Below are positions 1 to 11,870 of a DNA stretch of 64,000 nucleotides, piece after piece. The stretch lies in assembly GCA_021495925.1 (NCBI GenBank), contig JAKEKT010000007.1:1-64000 (forward strand), in the 5' to 3' direction. The translations under genes and the position numbers were made by a program. Positions within the stretch are counted from its first letter, which is position 1. Every line of letters starts with the position of its first letter. The notes beneath the pieces were generated by a model, which did not search any database, was not told where the DNA came from, and saw only the letters and a program-made list of their open reading frames with translations. This DNA is from Diplodia intermedia (taxonomy: Eukaryota > Ascomycota > Dothideomycetes > Botryosphaeriales > Botryosphaeriaceae).

Positions 1-116
1 TAACCCTAACCCTAACCCTAACCCTAACCCTAACCCTAACCCTAACCCTAACCCTAACCCTAACCCTAACCCTAACCCTAACCCTAACCCTAACCCTAAC
101 CCTAACCCTAACCCTA
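1..116. repeat. Telomere, CCCTAA repeats
   Basis: About 19 perfect tandem copies of TAACCC/CCCTAA start at base 1 and break into TAACCCTAATAACTC at about 111-131. The C-rich strand reads 5'->3' on the plus strand, so this is the left end of a chromosome. TTAGGG is the usual repeat of filamentous ascomycetes. No gene lies inside. Confidence 0.99.
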
Positions 117-126
117 ATAACCCTAA

Positions 127-235
127 TAACTCTAAGAATAGCCTCTAATACTACTAGCCGGCTACTAGCGCGCGTATCGATTTCTTAGATATAGCTAAGA
201 GTATAGTAAATATAAGAACGTCTAACTCTAAACTA
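127..235. repeat. Telomere-adjacent partial copy of the tandem-unit end
   Basis: About 100 bp directly inside the telomere, containing ACTAGCGCGCGTATCGA and then TTAGATATAGCTAAGAGTAT. It matches the ends of the two tandem units at about 2755-2863 and 3945-4050. A unit end abutting the telomere suggests a telomere-associated repeat family, with an array perhaps trimmed before the telomere was added. Confidence 0.75.
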
Positions 236-1673
236 AAATCTAACTAAACTTTATCTAGATAGGCTTTCGCGCTAGCTACTTAATTAAGACTAATACTACG
301 CTTATATATTACGTTCTTAGCTTTAGAGCCTCTCGCGTTATTATTTTCGTAGATATTAAGTTTATCTTTAATATAATAGACTACGTTCTTCTACTTTAAA
401 TACTATATAAGAGACTCTATAAGAGATTTATACTTTATTTATTTATCTCTCTAATACTTACTAACGTCTCTTTTTATATACTTATTAACGGTCGTATCTT
501 TCTTTTATTTTAATATACGCGCGGGCTATAGTAGGGCTCTTCGCTCTCGTCTCTACTATTTAATATCTATCTCGACGGTCTTATCTTTCGCTTAAATTAC
601 TAGTAATCTTAAAATATTTTATCTATCTTCTTTTACGTTAATAATAACGCGCTATTCGCTCTCGACTTCGAGACGGCCTAGCGCCTTCTACTTAAGCTAT
701 AGACTAGTCTACGAAAACTAAAACTACGTCTTAGTTCGCTAAAATATAAGATTATTATCTCTTTAGCTAATAGCGCTAGTAAACTCTTCTTACTACTTAC
801 TTAAAATTATACTTACTATTTTCTAAAGATAAGAGAGACTATCTATCTTAGCTTTTCTACTACGACTTAGAATATTAACTTTATATCTTACGTTATCTAG
901 TATATAAAAATAATTATAAAACTCGTTATCTTTCTCTTTCTTTACTCTAATAGCTAGAATATATCTAGTTAACTTAACGTCTATTAACGATATCTAGCGT
1001 CTATATTTAAGTATAGAGAAATATTAGTCTTTATCTAAATTAAAATAGAATGCGTCTTTATCTAGTTTAATAAAAAGATAAATAAACTATAAAAACGGCT
1101 ACTATATTAGATCTATAACTATAAAATTTACTTTTTTAATATTATTGCGAACGTTCTTAGTTTTATCTTATTAAGGCTTCGCTTCTTATATATTTATACT
1201 AAGTTTTAGCGCGTTTAAATAGATTTAAACTAGGCTAACCCTCTTTTAATTATACTATTATTCGCTAAGACGCTCTTTTCTTAAAGTTTTTACTTTAGTA
1301 CTCTTTACGACGCTTTCTTATCTAGTCTATTAATAATTAATATTAACGCGCTTATTAAGAGAGAACGAAGAATAAATATAACGCGAGTTTATTATAATAT
1401 TCTTTTATTTACTTCGTCTATCTCTTTACGCGTTATTTTCTACTTCTTTTTTATTAATAATCTACTAGTAGCGTCTATAACTAATTAGAAGCTACTACTA
1501 AGCTATTATCTAAATCTTTTTAGCTACGATTAATATTATCTTTACGGCTTCTTATTTCGCTATATATATATTAATAAGAGGGCCTACTTTAATCTATCTT
1601 AGCCTATTAATAAAGTAGCTAAGCGGGCTATTTTTAGTAAGAAGATTAACTTAGACGATATTATACGAGTTAA

Positions 1674-4050
1674 CTACTAGATAGTAAAAAAGAACTTTAT
1701 TAAGATAATAGTTATTCTATATATTACTTTACGTAAACTAAATATCTTATTTTTAAATAGAGTCTAGACCGATTTAATATAGAATACTATACTAGCCGAA
1801 GCTAATAATAATAGTATAGAAGAGAAGTAGAAGAAGTAGTTACTTTTCTTTTTATTTTCTTTAGTTATTACTATTCTTTTCTACTTTTTTTTATTTATAT
1901 ATATCTAATCTACTTCGCCGCGCGTCTTCGTTAATATCGTAGTCTAGAGTTCCCCGAGTAACTACTTTATAAGAATAGAAGATCGAAGAGAACTAAGATT
2001 AATAGAAAAAGCTAAGACGAGACTCTATAATTATCTATATAAAAAGATTAAGATAGCTAGTAGATAGTAGCTTTAGCTACTAAAAGATATAAATATCTAT
2101 AAAGAGAGAAGCTAGAAAAGCAATTATATCTTTAAATATTTTAGTTCTAGCGAGCTAGAAAACTTCTATCTACGCGTAGATCTTAAATCTTACTAAAGAT
2201 ACGAAGAAGAAAGAAGAAGAGTAATAGAAAAAAGATAAAAAGACTATAAAGCTTAGCGAATAAGTAAATAAAGCTTTAATCTAGCTAGTAAGAACGATAA
2301 AAAGAGAAAAGAAACTAATAATTAAACTAAAAAAGTATTAATCTTCTTTAATAATAATCTATTTAGAGGCCTCTAATCTTACTCTAGCTAATAATTAAGC
2401 TTTTAGATTCTAATCTTATCTTAGTAAAAGATAAAGATCTAGTTCTAATCTTATACTCTACTCTCTCTATAAGAAACGCTAGTAAGCGAAAAGATAAAAA
2501 GCGAGTAAGAGATATTAAAAAAATAGCTAATTAAAGAATATTAATTTTACGAAAGATTTTTCTTTAGAAGACTATCGCTCTTTATTTAGAGTCTTAGACG
2601 AGAGAAGTTATAGACTATAACTAAAAAAGTAAATATAGATCTCTTAAGAAGATTTTTTTTTTTTTAGCTACTACTCTTCTTCTAAGCTAAGATTTCTCTT
2701 ATTTATTAATTTATAACTTCGGCTCTATAGCTAGAGAATCTAATCTAATACTATTTTCTAAGAAGAGTCTTTAATATTACTAGCTAGCTATTAGCGCGCG
2801 CATCGAATTCTTAGATATAGCTAAGAGTATAGTAAATATAAGAATATCTAATTCTAACTTTTAACTACTAGATAGTAAAGAAGAACTTTATTAAGATAAT
2901 AGCTATTCTATATATTACTTTATATAAACTAGATATCTTATTTTCGAATAGAGCTTAGATCGATTTAATATAAAATACTATACTAGTCGAAGCTAATAAT
3001 AGTAGTATAAAAGAGAAGTAGAAAAAGTAGTTACTTTTCTTTCTATTTTTTTTAGTTATTACTATTCTTTTCTACTTTTTTCTATTTATATATATCTAAT
3101 CTATTTCGCCGCGCGCTCTTATTAATATCGTAGTCTAAAGTCCTCTAGATAACTACTTCGTAAGAGTAAAAGATCGAAGAAGACTAAGATTAGTAGAAAA
3201 AGCTAGAACGAGATTTTATAGTTATTTATATAGAAAGATTAAGATAGCTAGTAGATAGTAGCTTTAGCTACTAGAAGATATAAATATCTATAAAGAGAGA
3301 GACTAGAAAAGTAACTATATTCTTAAATATTCTAGTTTTAGCGAGCTAGAGAACTTCTATCTATATATAAATTTTAAATCTTACTAAAGATACGAAGAAG
3401 AAAGAGAGAAAGTAATAAAAAAAAAATAAAAAGACTATAGAGCTTAGTAAATAAGTAGATAAAGCTTTAGTCTAGTCGATAGAAATAATAGAAAGAAAAG
3501 AGAAGCTAATAATTAAACTAAAAGAATATTAATCTTTTCTAATAATAATTTATTTAGAGATCTCTAATCTTATTCTAGCTAATAATTAAGTCTCTAGACT
3601 CTAATCTTATCTTAGTAGAAGACGAAGATTCGATTTTAATCTCGTACTTTATTCTCTTTATAAGAAATACTAGTAAGCGAAAAAATAAAGAGTAAATAAA
3701 AAACGTTAAGAAGATAACTAGTTAGAGAATATTAATTCTATAAAAGATTTTTCTTTAGAAGACTATCGCTCTTCGTCTAAAGTCTTAGACGAGAGAAGTT
3801 ATAGACTATAACTAAAGAAGTAAATATAGACTTTTTAAAAAGATTCTTTCTTCTTTAGCTACTACTTTTCTTCTAAGCTAAAATCTCTCTTATCCGCTAA
3901 TTTATAATCTCGACTCTATAGCTAGAGAATCTAAACTAATACTATTCTCTAAAAAGAGTCTCTAATACTACTAGCTAACTACTAGCGCGCGTATTAAATT
4001 CTTAGATATAGCTAAGAGTATAGTAAATATAAGAACGTTTAAACTCTAAG
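1674..4050. repeat. Tandem duplication, two units of about 1.19 kb, RIP-mutated
   Basis: Sequence from about 1674 recurs from about 2864, and matching landmarks such as GATCGAAGA at 1981 and 3172 are 1191 bp apart. The copies differ mainly by C/T and G/A transitions, as expected when RIP hits each copy independently. Each unit ends in a shared ~100-bp block at about 2755-2863 and 3945-4050. A recent tandem duplication is itself a preferred RIP target. No coding capacity remains. Confidence 0.85.
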
Positions 4051-5297
4051 CTAGCTTAATAGCTTAGTTCTTAAAATAAATAAAGATTACTATTAGATAA
4101 TAGTAATTAAATAACTTATCTAATAAAATCTAAATATATATTACTAAATACTTATTTATACTTATTTTTTTTATATTTTCTTCTTTAGCTTCTTTTTATT
4201 TTTAGCGCGTTTATCGCGTTTAATTTAAAGTAAAAATAAACGAGAACTAAAGAAAAATAGCTAAATAATAAATATTTAAGTTAAAGTAGTTATTTCTATT
4301 AGTATCTATAGCTATTTAGTATAGTTAGTAACTAAGCTAATAAAACTAAAAAGCTAAAATTTAAATTCTAATTAAATAATCTTTATTTAAAGCTCTTTTC
4401 TAGTTTCTAGATTTAGAAGTAGAGTTATATAGCTAGTTTACTAGTAGTAATACTTTAGCTAGTTATAATAAATAGTAAGTAAGTATTAATCTTTAATAAA
4501 AGAAAGCTAAATAAATCTAACTAGTTAAGAAGACTCTCTTTAAGAAGAAAGCTTATTTATTATACTTTTTTTCTTTATTTTATTATCTTTTAAGTTCTTA
4601 TTTTACTTTCTTTATTATTTTTTAAACTTTTTATACGTTTTTTATTTCTTTTTAAGCTTTTAAATATACTATTTCTAGTATTCTTCTAGAATTTCTCTTT
4701 AATATATATATATTTAGATATATAGATAGAAGCGAATTTTCTTAAAGAGATTTTATCTCTAATAATCTAAGACTCTAGAGAGATATTAAACTAAATAAAT
4801 AAAATAAAATAAAGATTTAGAAAAAAAGCTTTTAATAGATTTTAAAATAGAATTTCTAAATATTAAAAAGAGCTATTATAATATAACTTTAAAAATAAAT
4901 TTCTTAATATTATATAATTCTCTATATAAAGTTTAGAATAAATTTAAGTAGTTTTTAAAAATAGAAAAAACTATAAAGCTCTAGCTAATTTAGTACTATT
5001 TAGAGTATTTTTTTTTATATACTATATAATAGCGCGTATATTTACGAAGCTAAGAATTAAGATTCTAGCTAAAAAAATTAAGAACTTTTAAATAGTATTA
5101 GTCTTAGTATAATTTTTAAGAATTAAATTTAAAGATATATATATATCTACTTTAATATAGCTAGCTTATATAATTTAAGCTATCTAGTATTTATTAATAA
5201 GACTAGTAGTTCGTCTCTTAATATAGTAGATTCTAAGAATAAGTAAAACGCTATAGCTTAAAATAAGCTATTTCTAGACGATATTATATTATATAAT

Positions 5298-6044
5298 AAG
5301 CTTAATCTAGGCTCTTCTAATATTACTATTTTAAATGTCTTTTACGACTCTAAAATTAGAGCGATTATCGACGCCGTATCTTTTACCCTTAGCGGTGCCA
5401 TCTTAAAAGCCGGTAGGGCTTTATATAATCTCGTGCGAGGACTTTAGTTGCTAATAACATGCGTGATAGAAATAAAGGGCGAGTTCGTGGGGAACACGCT
5501 TATTACGTAGACGCCTTGGGTCTCGACTACCAAAGCATGGTTCGGGACCACGTACGACTTCAGTCGGCTTAGTCCCCGGCTATACGAGGAGATTCTCCGG
5601 AATGTTAAGATATCGATGCTTGCCCGGCCCAACACTAACATCACCGCAAACGTCACCAGAAGTTCGTGGGAGAACGCGTACTCGTTCGCTCGGAAGGAGT
5701 CTCTTGTCTGGGCGTATAGCGTACCGCTCCTTGTTTCAGCCGGCTTCATCGCGTTTGGAATCGTGGCGCTCGTTCAGAATGGCATCCCTGCCGAGTCAGG
5801 CGGCTTCATGCAAGTGCTGTGCACCACCACCGGCGACAATCTCGTCATCAACAGAGAGGCTTCCGCTTGTTCGATGGGCGGTGCTCCTAGTTTCAGCAAT
5901 GACCTCAAGGAATTAAAGGTGAGATTTGGTTACGTGAAAGGAACTGAGGGCGATGAGTGGGGCCCGAGAGCGGGTTGCGGCACTGAAGACGAGACAGTGC
6001 CACTCGGAAAGAGCCATATCAAGCGGGTACCTGTCATCGGTTAG
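5298..6044 (+). pseudogene. 3' remnant of a fungal membrane-protein gene, broken by TAG codons
   Basis: One plus-strand frame runs from about 5298 to the stop at 6042-6044 but is broken by TAG at 5445-5447 and 5508-5510. Both could be former CAG codons, the change RIP makes. Downstream of 5511 the frame shows an N-glycosylated stretch (NITANVT), a transmembrane helix (LVWAYSVPLLVSAGFIAF), the motif QNGIPAESGGFMQVL and a tail with RFGYV and GTEDE. The helix followed by NG, a short serine-rich strand and a TT motif is also seen in the large membrane protein at 31202-33285. The 5' part would lie inside the RIP block and is unrecognisable. An expressed fragment starting at Met 5616 is possible but unlikely. 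Confidence 0.6.
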
Positions 6045-6593
6045 GGCTTTGGAGAAAAACACAACTCGACACCAGCAGAGTTACGGCGGCGATGCATACG
6101 CGTCAAGATGGTGGTGCATGCGTGTCTGTTATTAGCGGGTCCAAATGTGAGGTTTTATCTGCTCAAGGCTAGTTGCAATATCATTATTAGCATCCCGAAT
6201 CTCCTGTTTTGTGCAAGCTCGGGAAAAGGCCGGCTGTTTACGGCGGTATCCTGTATTAGCCGCAGAGTGCGGGGTCAGCCCATCTTCTGCATGGTGATCA
6301 ACGTACCGGGTTTCATGTGGCTCGGACGCAGTTGAGAATCACCTGTGGTTTCAGGCACAACTACCGTCATTGTCTGCCGCATTCTGCATTTTTGACTATA
6401 TCCTTGTTGTAACCACCTACATATCCTTCAACATAAGCATCATCTCACCTGGCCACCTCGTGTCTTCCTCCCTCGTGTCTAGGCTCCATTGTTGCAGAGA
6501 CAAAGGAGCAAACATCACCAATTACTTTGCAACACATTGTTTTCCAGAGACACCACAAGACTAAACCATCACCTCCACTACCACCTCTCGACA
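6045..6593. other. Intergenic: 5' flank of the carotenoid oxygenase gene
   Basis: Base composition is normal here, so RIP has ended. I see no convincing gene. The last 150 bases are rich in C and A (CACCTCCACTACCACCTCTC just before the ATG), as in many fungal leaders. Confidence 0.6.
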
Positions 6594-8415
6594 ATGGCCG
6601 GACACTACCTGAAGCAGACCGTTCGCGGCGTAAATGCGTTCAATGACAAGCCTCAGTTCTCCGGGTTCATGAGGCCTTGCCGCTACGAAGGCGAAATCCA
6701 GAACCTGGAAGTATTCGGAGAAATCCCCGAAGAGGTGGACGGTACATTCTATCGGGTGATGCCCGACCCCCAATTTGCTCCCTTCATCGAAGACGATCCG
6801 GTACGCCAGTCTTTGTTATGTGAGGAGTGAATGGCTGCTGATCCAACCCAGTGGTTCAATGGCGATGGCAACATCAGCGCTTTCCACATCCACAAGGGCC
6901 GCGTCCACTTCAAGCAGCGTTACGTTCGGACCGAGAAGTTCGTGCGTGAAAGAGAAGCCGGCCGCGCGCTGATCGGTATCCCCTGACGCCCGCGAGATGT
7001 CGAGTCCCGGTCACGGCTGACGACTCCCAGGCAAATATCGCAACAAGTACACGGACGCGGTCGAGTTCCTGGTCCGCAGCACGGCCAACACGAACGTCTT
7101 CTACTTCAACGGCAAGCTGCTCGCGTGCAAGGAGGATGCGCCGCCTTACCGTCTCGACCCCCGCACGCTGGAGACCATCGGGCTGTACGATTTCGAAGGC
7201 CAGCTGCCGAGCATGACCTTCACGGCTCACCCGAAAGTCGATCCCGTCTCGGGCGAATTGGTCGGGATGGGGTACGAGGCGAAGGGAGACGGCACGCCGG
7301 ATGTGTGCTACTTCTCCGTCTCGCCCGACGGCAAGTTCACCGAAACCGTCTGGCTCGTGGCGCCGGTTGTCGGCATGATCCATGATTTTGCCGTCACTGA
7401 AAACTGGGTAAGTGCCTTGACAGGTGCTGCGAACGCTCGGGGTCTGACCAAACACCAAAGGTTCTTTTCCCAATCATCCCTCAGGTCTGCGACATCGAGA
7501 GGATGAAAAAGGGCGGCGAGCACTGGGGATGGCGGCCGGACGTCCCTTTCTATCTCGGAGTCCTCCCTCGCCGCGGCGCCAAAGGATCAGATGTCAAAGT
7601 GAGTAGCACAATACCCAGCAACCCGCCATGGAGAAGCATACATATCAGCCAACGGCGTCTATTTTCCCCTTTACACATCTACCCCCTCGCCTCAAACCTC
7701 CACCGACCCAACCCAACCCAACACTAACCCACACACCCACACGCAGTGGTTCCGCGCCCCCAACGCCTTCCCCGGCCACACTTCCAACGCGTACGAAGAC
7801 GCAGCAACCGGCGCCATCATCTTCGACCTCCCGCTCTGCGACAAAAACGTCTTTTTCTGGTGGCCCGAGGCCGAGGCCGACGGCTCCTCCACCCCCAGGC
7901 CCGACGAGCTGGCCAGCCACATGACGCGCTTCACATTCGACCCGCGCTCGGCCGACCTCGACCTGCCGCCGCCCGTCAAGCTGGCGCCGTTCAACTGCGA
8001 GTTCCCGCGGATCGACGATCGCAGATCGATGAAGGAATACGCGTACTGCTTCATGCCCGTGCTGGATCCGGGTCTCGGGACGGACTTCGCGGCGATCGCG
8101 CCCGTCATGGGGGGAGGGGCGCCCGTGTACAATGCGGTGGCGCGCGTGAACGTCGAGACGGGCGCGTCGAGCGTGTATTTCCCGGGGCCGACGCACGCGG
8201 TGCAGGAGCCGGTGTACATTCCCAGGGGGGCGGAGGAGGGTGATGGCTATGTGATGTTTCTCGTGAACAACTACGCCGAGATGGGCAGCGAGCTGCATCT
8301 GCTGGATACGAGGGATTTTGAAAGGGCAAAGGCGGTCGTGAGACTGCCGCTGAGGCTGAGGCCTGGGTTGCATGGTAATTGGGTGCCGAGGCAGGAGTTG
8401 GAGCTTGTTGTTTAG
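6594..8415 (+). CDS. Carotenoid oxygenase family protein (stilbene/lignostilbene dioxygenase-like)
   Basis: Fe(II) dioxygenase of the carotenoid-cleavage family, which splits a C=C bond into two carbonyls; fungal members such as Neurospora CAO-1 act on stilbenoids. Exons 6594-6800, 6852-6975, 7031-7407, 7461-7598 and 7747-8415; the four introns (51, 55, 53, 148 bp) have GT-AG ends and restore one frame. The four iron-binding histidines appear in FTAHPKVDP, MIHDFAVTENW, FPGHTSNAYED and GLHGNWV. N-terminal IPEEVDGTFYRVMPDPQF is typical. No signal peptide or membrane segment, so probably cytosolic. The start ATG follows ACA and opens a family-like N-terminus. First intact gene next to the telomere. 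Substrate unknown; apocarotenoid cleavage is the alternative. Confidence 0.93.
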
Positions 8416-8530
8416 GTGGTGGGATGTTTGGGGTGGTGTTTTTGCTGCGGCGTTTTGTGGAAGGGGATCACCTGAACTGTGCACGATTTCACAAACATGT
8501 CAACGTCTAATCGAATCTTTCAGGTATGTA

Positions 8531-8659
8531 TTAACTCTGGAGGCGGAGCTGAACATAGTCGGCGTAGACCGTGTTGGAGTCGTACTGCAGCTGGGGAAGG
8601 GCGCAGCCGGTGGAGACGAGGGCCGCGATGGCGATGATGGTGGCCTTGGAGAAGTGCAT
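8531..8659 (-). CDS. Small secreted peptide, 42 residues
   Basis: A 43-codon frame runs from ATG (8657-8659) to TAA (8531-8533) on the minus strand. The product begins MHFSK, then a hydrophobic stretch ATIIAIAALVSTG and a small-residue site CALPQ, a textbook signal peptide likely cleaved after about residue 20. The mature part is about 22 residues, rich in Q, Y and L (motifs LPQLQYDS and YADYVQLRLQS), with no cysteine. A TATA-like TTTATATTC lies about 130 bp upstream on the same strand (near 8790). It converges on the oxygenase gene, 115 bp away. I recognise no family. It could be an effector, a signalling peptide, or the first exon of a longer gene, although no in-frame splice is evident. 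Confidence 0.6.
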   Translation of the reverse strand: MHFSKATIIAIAALVSTGCALPQLQYDSNTVYADYVQLRLQS

Positions 8660-9540
8660 CTTGAGTGATTGACGGGGGAGGCTGGTTGTGAAGCTTGGTA
8701 GAGAGAAAGGGTGTGTACGCGAGCAAAAACAGTAGGTGTTTGGATGGTAGTGATGGAAAGAAAACTATGGCGGCTCTACAGACCAGAATATAAACGTCTT
8801 GATACGGACTCTCGACTATGTTATAAGGCCTAGGTGACGTAGTATACCTCGTATAGACGCTAAACATGCCCTCGTAAGGCTTTCGCCGGCAACCGGGTAC
8901 TAAGTATCTTATCCAAGCATTGTATGGATTTACACCGGTAGATCGTCCGAGAAGTTCCAGCCAATGACTGCCTATCCATGTTAATGGGCCCGTGGATTGG
9001 ATGATTAAAGCTTTCTAGACCTGAGCGCCTCTTCTGCTTCTCTTTTATTGCGTGGTAATAGCAGCATTTACGTGATTCTACAATAATGGAAAGAAGTGGC
9101 GCGTCCTGGGTGCAGGAGAGAAAGATCATGGGAGGTAAGTGTCGACAAAGTTGAACCAAGGGCGCTCGGAAAAGGGGCAGTGTGTTTTGGTTTGGATACG
9201 ATCTACTGGTCGATAGCTTTGTTGGCCTCACTAATTATCTAGCTGTCACCGTGGTCATTTTGTGCCCTCGCCACCTCGAGGTACATCCGCCAAGAAGTAA
9301 CCCGCCACGACTACAGCTGCACCAGCGAGAACGAACGCCAGGCGCGCCGCGGGACTCTTACGTAGGTGGTGCATGGCCAACCCTGCCACTACGACTAATA
9401 GCGCCGAAGGGTGTGGCAAAATTACCCTCGACCACACCTCGGGCAATTCGGACGTAACGGCATATCACCGAACAGCTAGGTATAGACTTAAAGTTACATG
9501 ACCTAACGATGATGTCATATTTCCACGCTTCCTGCACGTC
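8660..9540. other. Intergenic between peptide gene and bZIP gene
   Basis: About 880 bp, lower in GC than the flanking exons. On the minus strand near 9255-9445 an open stretch would encode two hydrophobic segments (ALLVVVAGLAM, LAFVLAGAAVVVAGYF) but has no good start. It may be a relic of a membrane-protein tail. Nothing else is supportable. Confidence 0.5.
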
Positions 9541-11153
9541 TCAGGCACATATCACGGTCAGCGCCCAGTCAGCAAAATGCCGATACACTCTCAGCGTAGC
9601 CTTGTCCAGCTTGGCCGGAGGCGGAATGCGCGCGAGCAGTTGCACGGAGCGGCACTCGAGCAGCGTGCCCGAGGCCACGATGTCGGAAACGTCGGGCGAG
9701 TAGAGTTCGGGGTACAAGTTGAAGAGTGCAGGGTCGATCTTGTACAGCGAGGGCCCCTCGTCCATGCGCAAGAGACGGAAAGTTTGGCGCGCGTACGACA
9801 CCGACTGGAAGATGGATGCTGCGTCCGGCGCCGGCAGCGCAGCGTCGTCCTGGTGGAGGGCATCCGCGTGAGACTGCTTGGCGGTCTCGTCGCCCATGGC
9901 CTGGATGATGTCCCAGAGTCGCACGTAGCCGGGAGTGGGTTGGGGAACGGTGCGGACCAGCTTCGACAGATCAACCTCGACGCAGTAATGGCTCGCGATG
10001 TCCAATACGATTTCGTCGATGCGCGTGTTTGCGGCGTGCATGAGGATCAGCTTGTCCCGCAAAGCATGGAAGGGACACCAGTCGATGAAGGTCGGGTATG
10101 ATTCGGTGACCTGCAATGCCGACGGTCGGTACTTCGGATGGACGCGGGCGTACATCTCTCGGGTAGGGTGCAACTGCCATGTAACCAGCTCGGAGAGATG
10201 TTTGTACCATTTCGTTGGTGTGTACCACGGCAAGACATCCGGGCGAGTCAATCCGTTGAACAGCGAGAACATGAGCGAGGTTGATTGCTCGAGTTTATGG
10301 CTTTGCCCCATCAGCTTGCATTTCCAACCGCGGACGGATTCTCACCTACAGGCGTATGTCGGGCGAGAGCCGAGGGGCAAGCGCCTCCCACTTGTGCCAA
10401 GTGCATGCTCGTATGGCGCTGATGTGGTCCGAGAACATGGAATTGGAAATGCCCACGTCCTCGACCATGGGAGAGCCACCAGACATGGCATGGGCGTACG
10501 CCGACGGCCCCATTTGGTAGTTGAAAGACCACACACCCGGCATCTCACTGTTCAAACTAAGTGTGGGATGTTGGGCTTCGGATGAATCTTGGACGTCGGC
10601 TGCAAGATCCAGCATGTTCAACCATTCAGGTGACTTTCCATCGGAGTTGGATGTTGTTGGTACAAGCGCCGTCTCCAACTCCTGCCAGAGGTCCAAAGGT
10701 TGCTCGCCCAGGGCATTCGCGGCTGGAGGTCCAGTAGATTGCGAGGACAGAGGATCTCGGACATGTTCATCAGCTGGTGGAGTCTCATTGGTCAACATGC
10801 TCGGATCGTCAAGGGTGCCCCGCATCAGGCGGGATAGATGCTGCAGGGAAGCCTGTGCACTGGCAAGCTTGTTGGTGAATAAAGTAAGTTGGTTCCGAAG
10901 ACGTTGGTTTTCTGCCTCGAGCTTCGCAATTTGTTCATTTTCGGACACGCCTGCTCTTTCCAGCCGCGTTTCAAGATCCTTGATGTAAGCCGCTTGGCGC
11001 TGGCGGAACGCTTGTTGGGAGGTGCGATTGCGGAGCTTTCTGGGCGGTTCATCAGCGACATTGCAGATGGGACGAGGCTCCATCAAGTTCGTACTTTCTC
11101 TCGGCAGCGCTGTCGGGCCCCTCGTCGGCACAACAGACTTTCCGACGAGCCAT
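9541..11153 (-). CDS. bZIP transcription factor with DUF3425 domain
   Basis: Exons on the minus strand: 11095-11153, 10350-11039, 9541-10300. The introns (55 and 49 bp) carry CTGAT-type branch sites and the joined frame is 502 residues. The first exon was chosen because splicing at 11094/11040 creates AERKKLRNRTSQQAFRQRQ, a proper basic region; starting inside exon 2 would lose the first basic residues. A leucine zipper (YIKDLETRLE to NQLTLFTNKL) follows, then an acidic, serine-rich middle and a C-terminal DUF3425 region with SDHISAIRAC, LPWYTPTKWYKHL and FIDWCPFHALRDKL. Such proteins are fungal nuclear regulators, often near secondary-metabolite or stress genes. It lies among five enzyme or peptide genes and is the natural candidate regulator. 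Confidence 0.9.
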
Positions 11154-11357
11154 GATGGTGGTTGATGGAGACTAAAGATGCAAAGTGGGGGGGATGAGGT
11201 TGTTGCGCGCCCTGCGAAGTCCGAGAATGGCACGACAAGCGGATCAATTTCGGGCCTGGCAACGACAATTCATCACAAAATCACGAGGAATTAGAAAGCT
11301 CTATTCACTATGCCATTCCTCTATCGCAAGAAGTGTTACCCTCTGCAAAGAAACATG

Positions 11358-11870
11358 TCACAGTTTGGCAACAACAATCCTCGCAACGCACTCAATCTCG
11401 ACATCTGTTCCCAAAGGCAACGATTTGACCGCAACGCAAGTCCGAGCCTACATGACGGATCAGTCCCGACTCGGCTCGACTACAAACTCGATGCATCTTA
11501 CCGGCTTGGGTTCGCTGAAGAAGGTATCGTAAACCTCGTTCATGGCCGCAAAATCGCCCATTTCGGTGAGGAAGATGTTCACTTTGATCACGCTCGACAG
11601 GTCAGATTTGGCAGCTCCGAGGACGGCGGCGAGGTTCTGCAAGACTTGTCTCTGGTTCAGGAGCATCAGTGGGTCTGGCATGCGAAAGAACATGAAAGCT
11701 CGACTTACAGTTCGGTCTTGGACGGTGCCTTCAACCATCTTCCCGGTCTGAGGATCCATGCCGACTTGGCCGGAGCAGTAAACGCGGCCTCCATCCTTGA
11801 TGGCCTGCGAGAGGAACGGCGGCGGCTTCGGCGCTCCCGATGTGTAGACTGCGTCTCTTGCGGGGGCCAT
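11358..11870 (-). CDS. RidA/YjgF/YER057c/UK114 family deaminase, likely peroxisomal
   Basis: RidA proteins hydrolyse reactive enamine/imine intermediates to ketones and ammonia. Exons 11709-11870, 11502-11651 and 11358-11447 (introns 57 and 54 bp) give 133 residues, the usual family size. Visible motifs: YCSGQVGMDPQTGKMVEG, RQVLQNLAAVLGAA, VIKVNIFLTEM, FAAMNEVYDTFF, and the active-site end PARTCVAVKSLPLGTDVEIE with the conserved Arg and Glu. The C-terminus is AKL, a standard PTS1 peroxisome signal. The ATG at 11868-11870 is used; the frame extends 3 codons upstream only to a GTG. Divergent from the FMN oxidase gene, 241 bp apart. Confidence 0.93.

Larger units (their letters stand above)
117..5330. 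repeat. RIP-saturated AT-rich subtelomeric repeats
   Basis: About 5.2 kb dominated by TA, TTA and CTA words with no sustained open reading frame. By eye CpA and TpG are almost absent; I found only a few, near 1051, 1145, 2122 and 2801. CpG, CpC and CpT survive, for example in GCGCGCG strings. That loss is the expected end product of repeat-induced point mutation, which turns CpA into TpA on both strands. I recognise no transposon protein. The block contains internal repeats, listed separately, and grades into normal sequence between about 5330 and 5560. Confidence 0.93.

Noticed and set aside
117..5330. Possible transposon or telomere-linked helicase gene in the RIP block
   Set aside because: RIP has removed all coding signal; no conserved protein block can be read in any frame.
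9255..9446. Minus-strand open stretch with two hydrophobic segments
   Set aside because: It has no in-frame ATG at its start, is preceded by a TGA, and no acceptor site links it to another exon. It may be a gene relic, but this cannot be supported.
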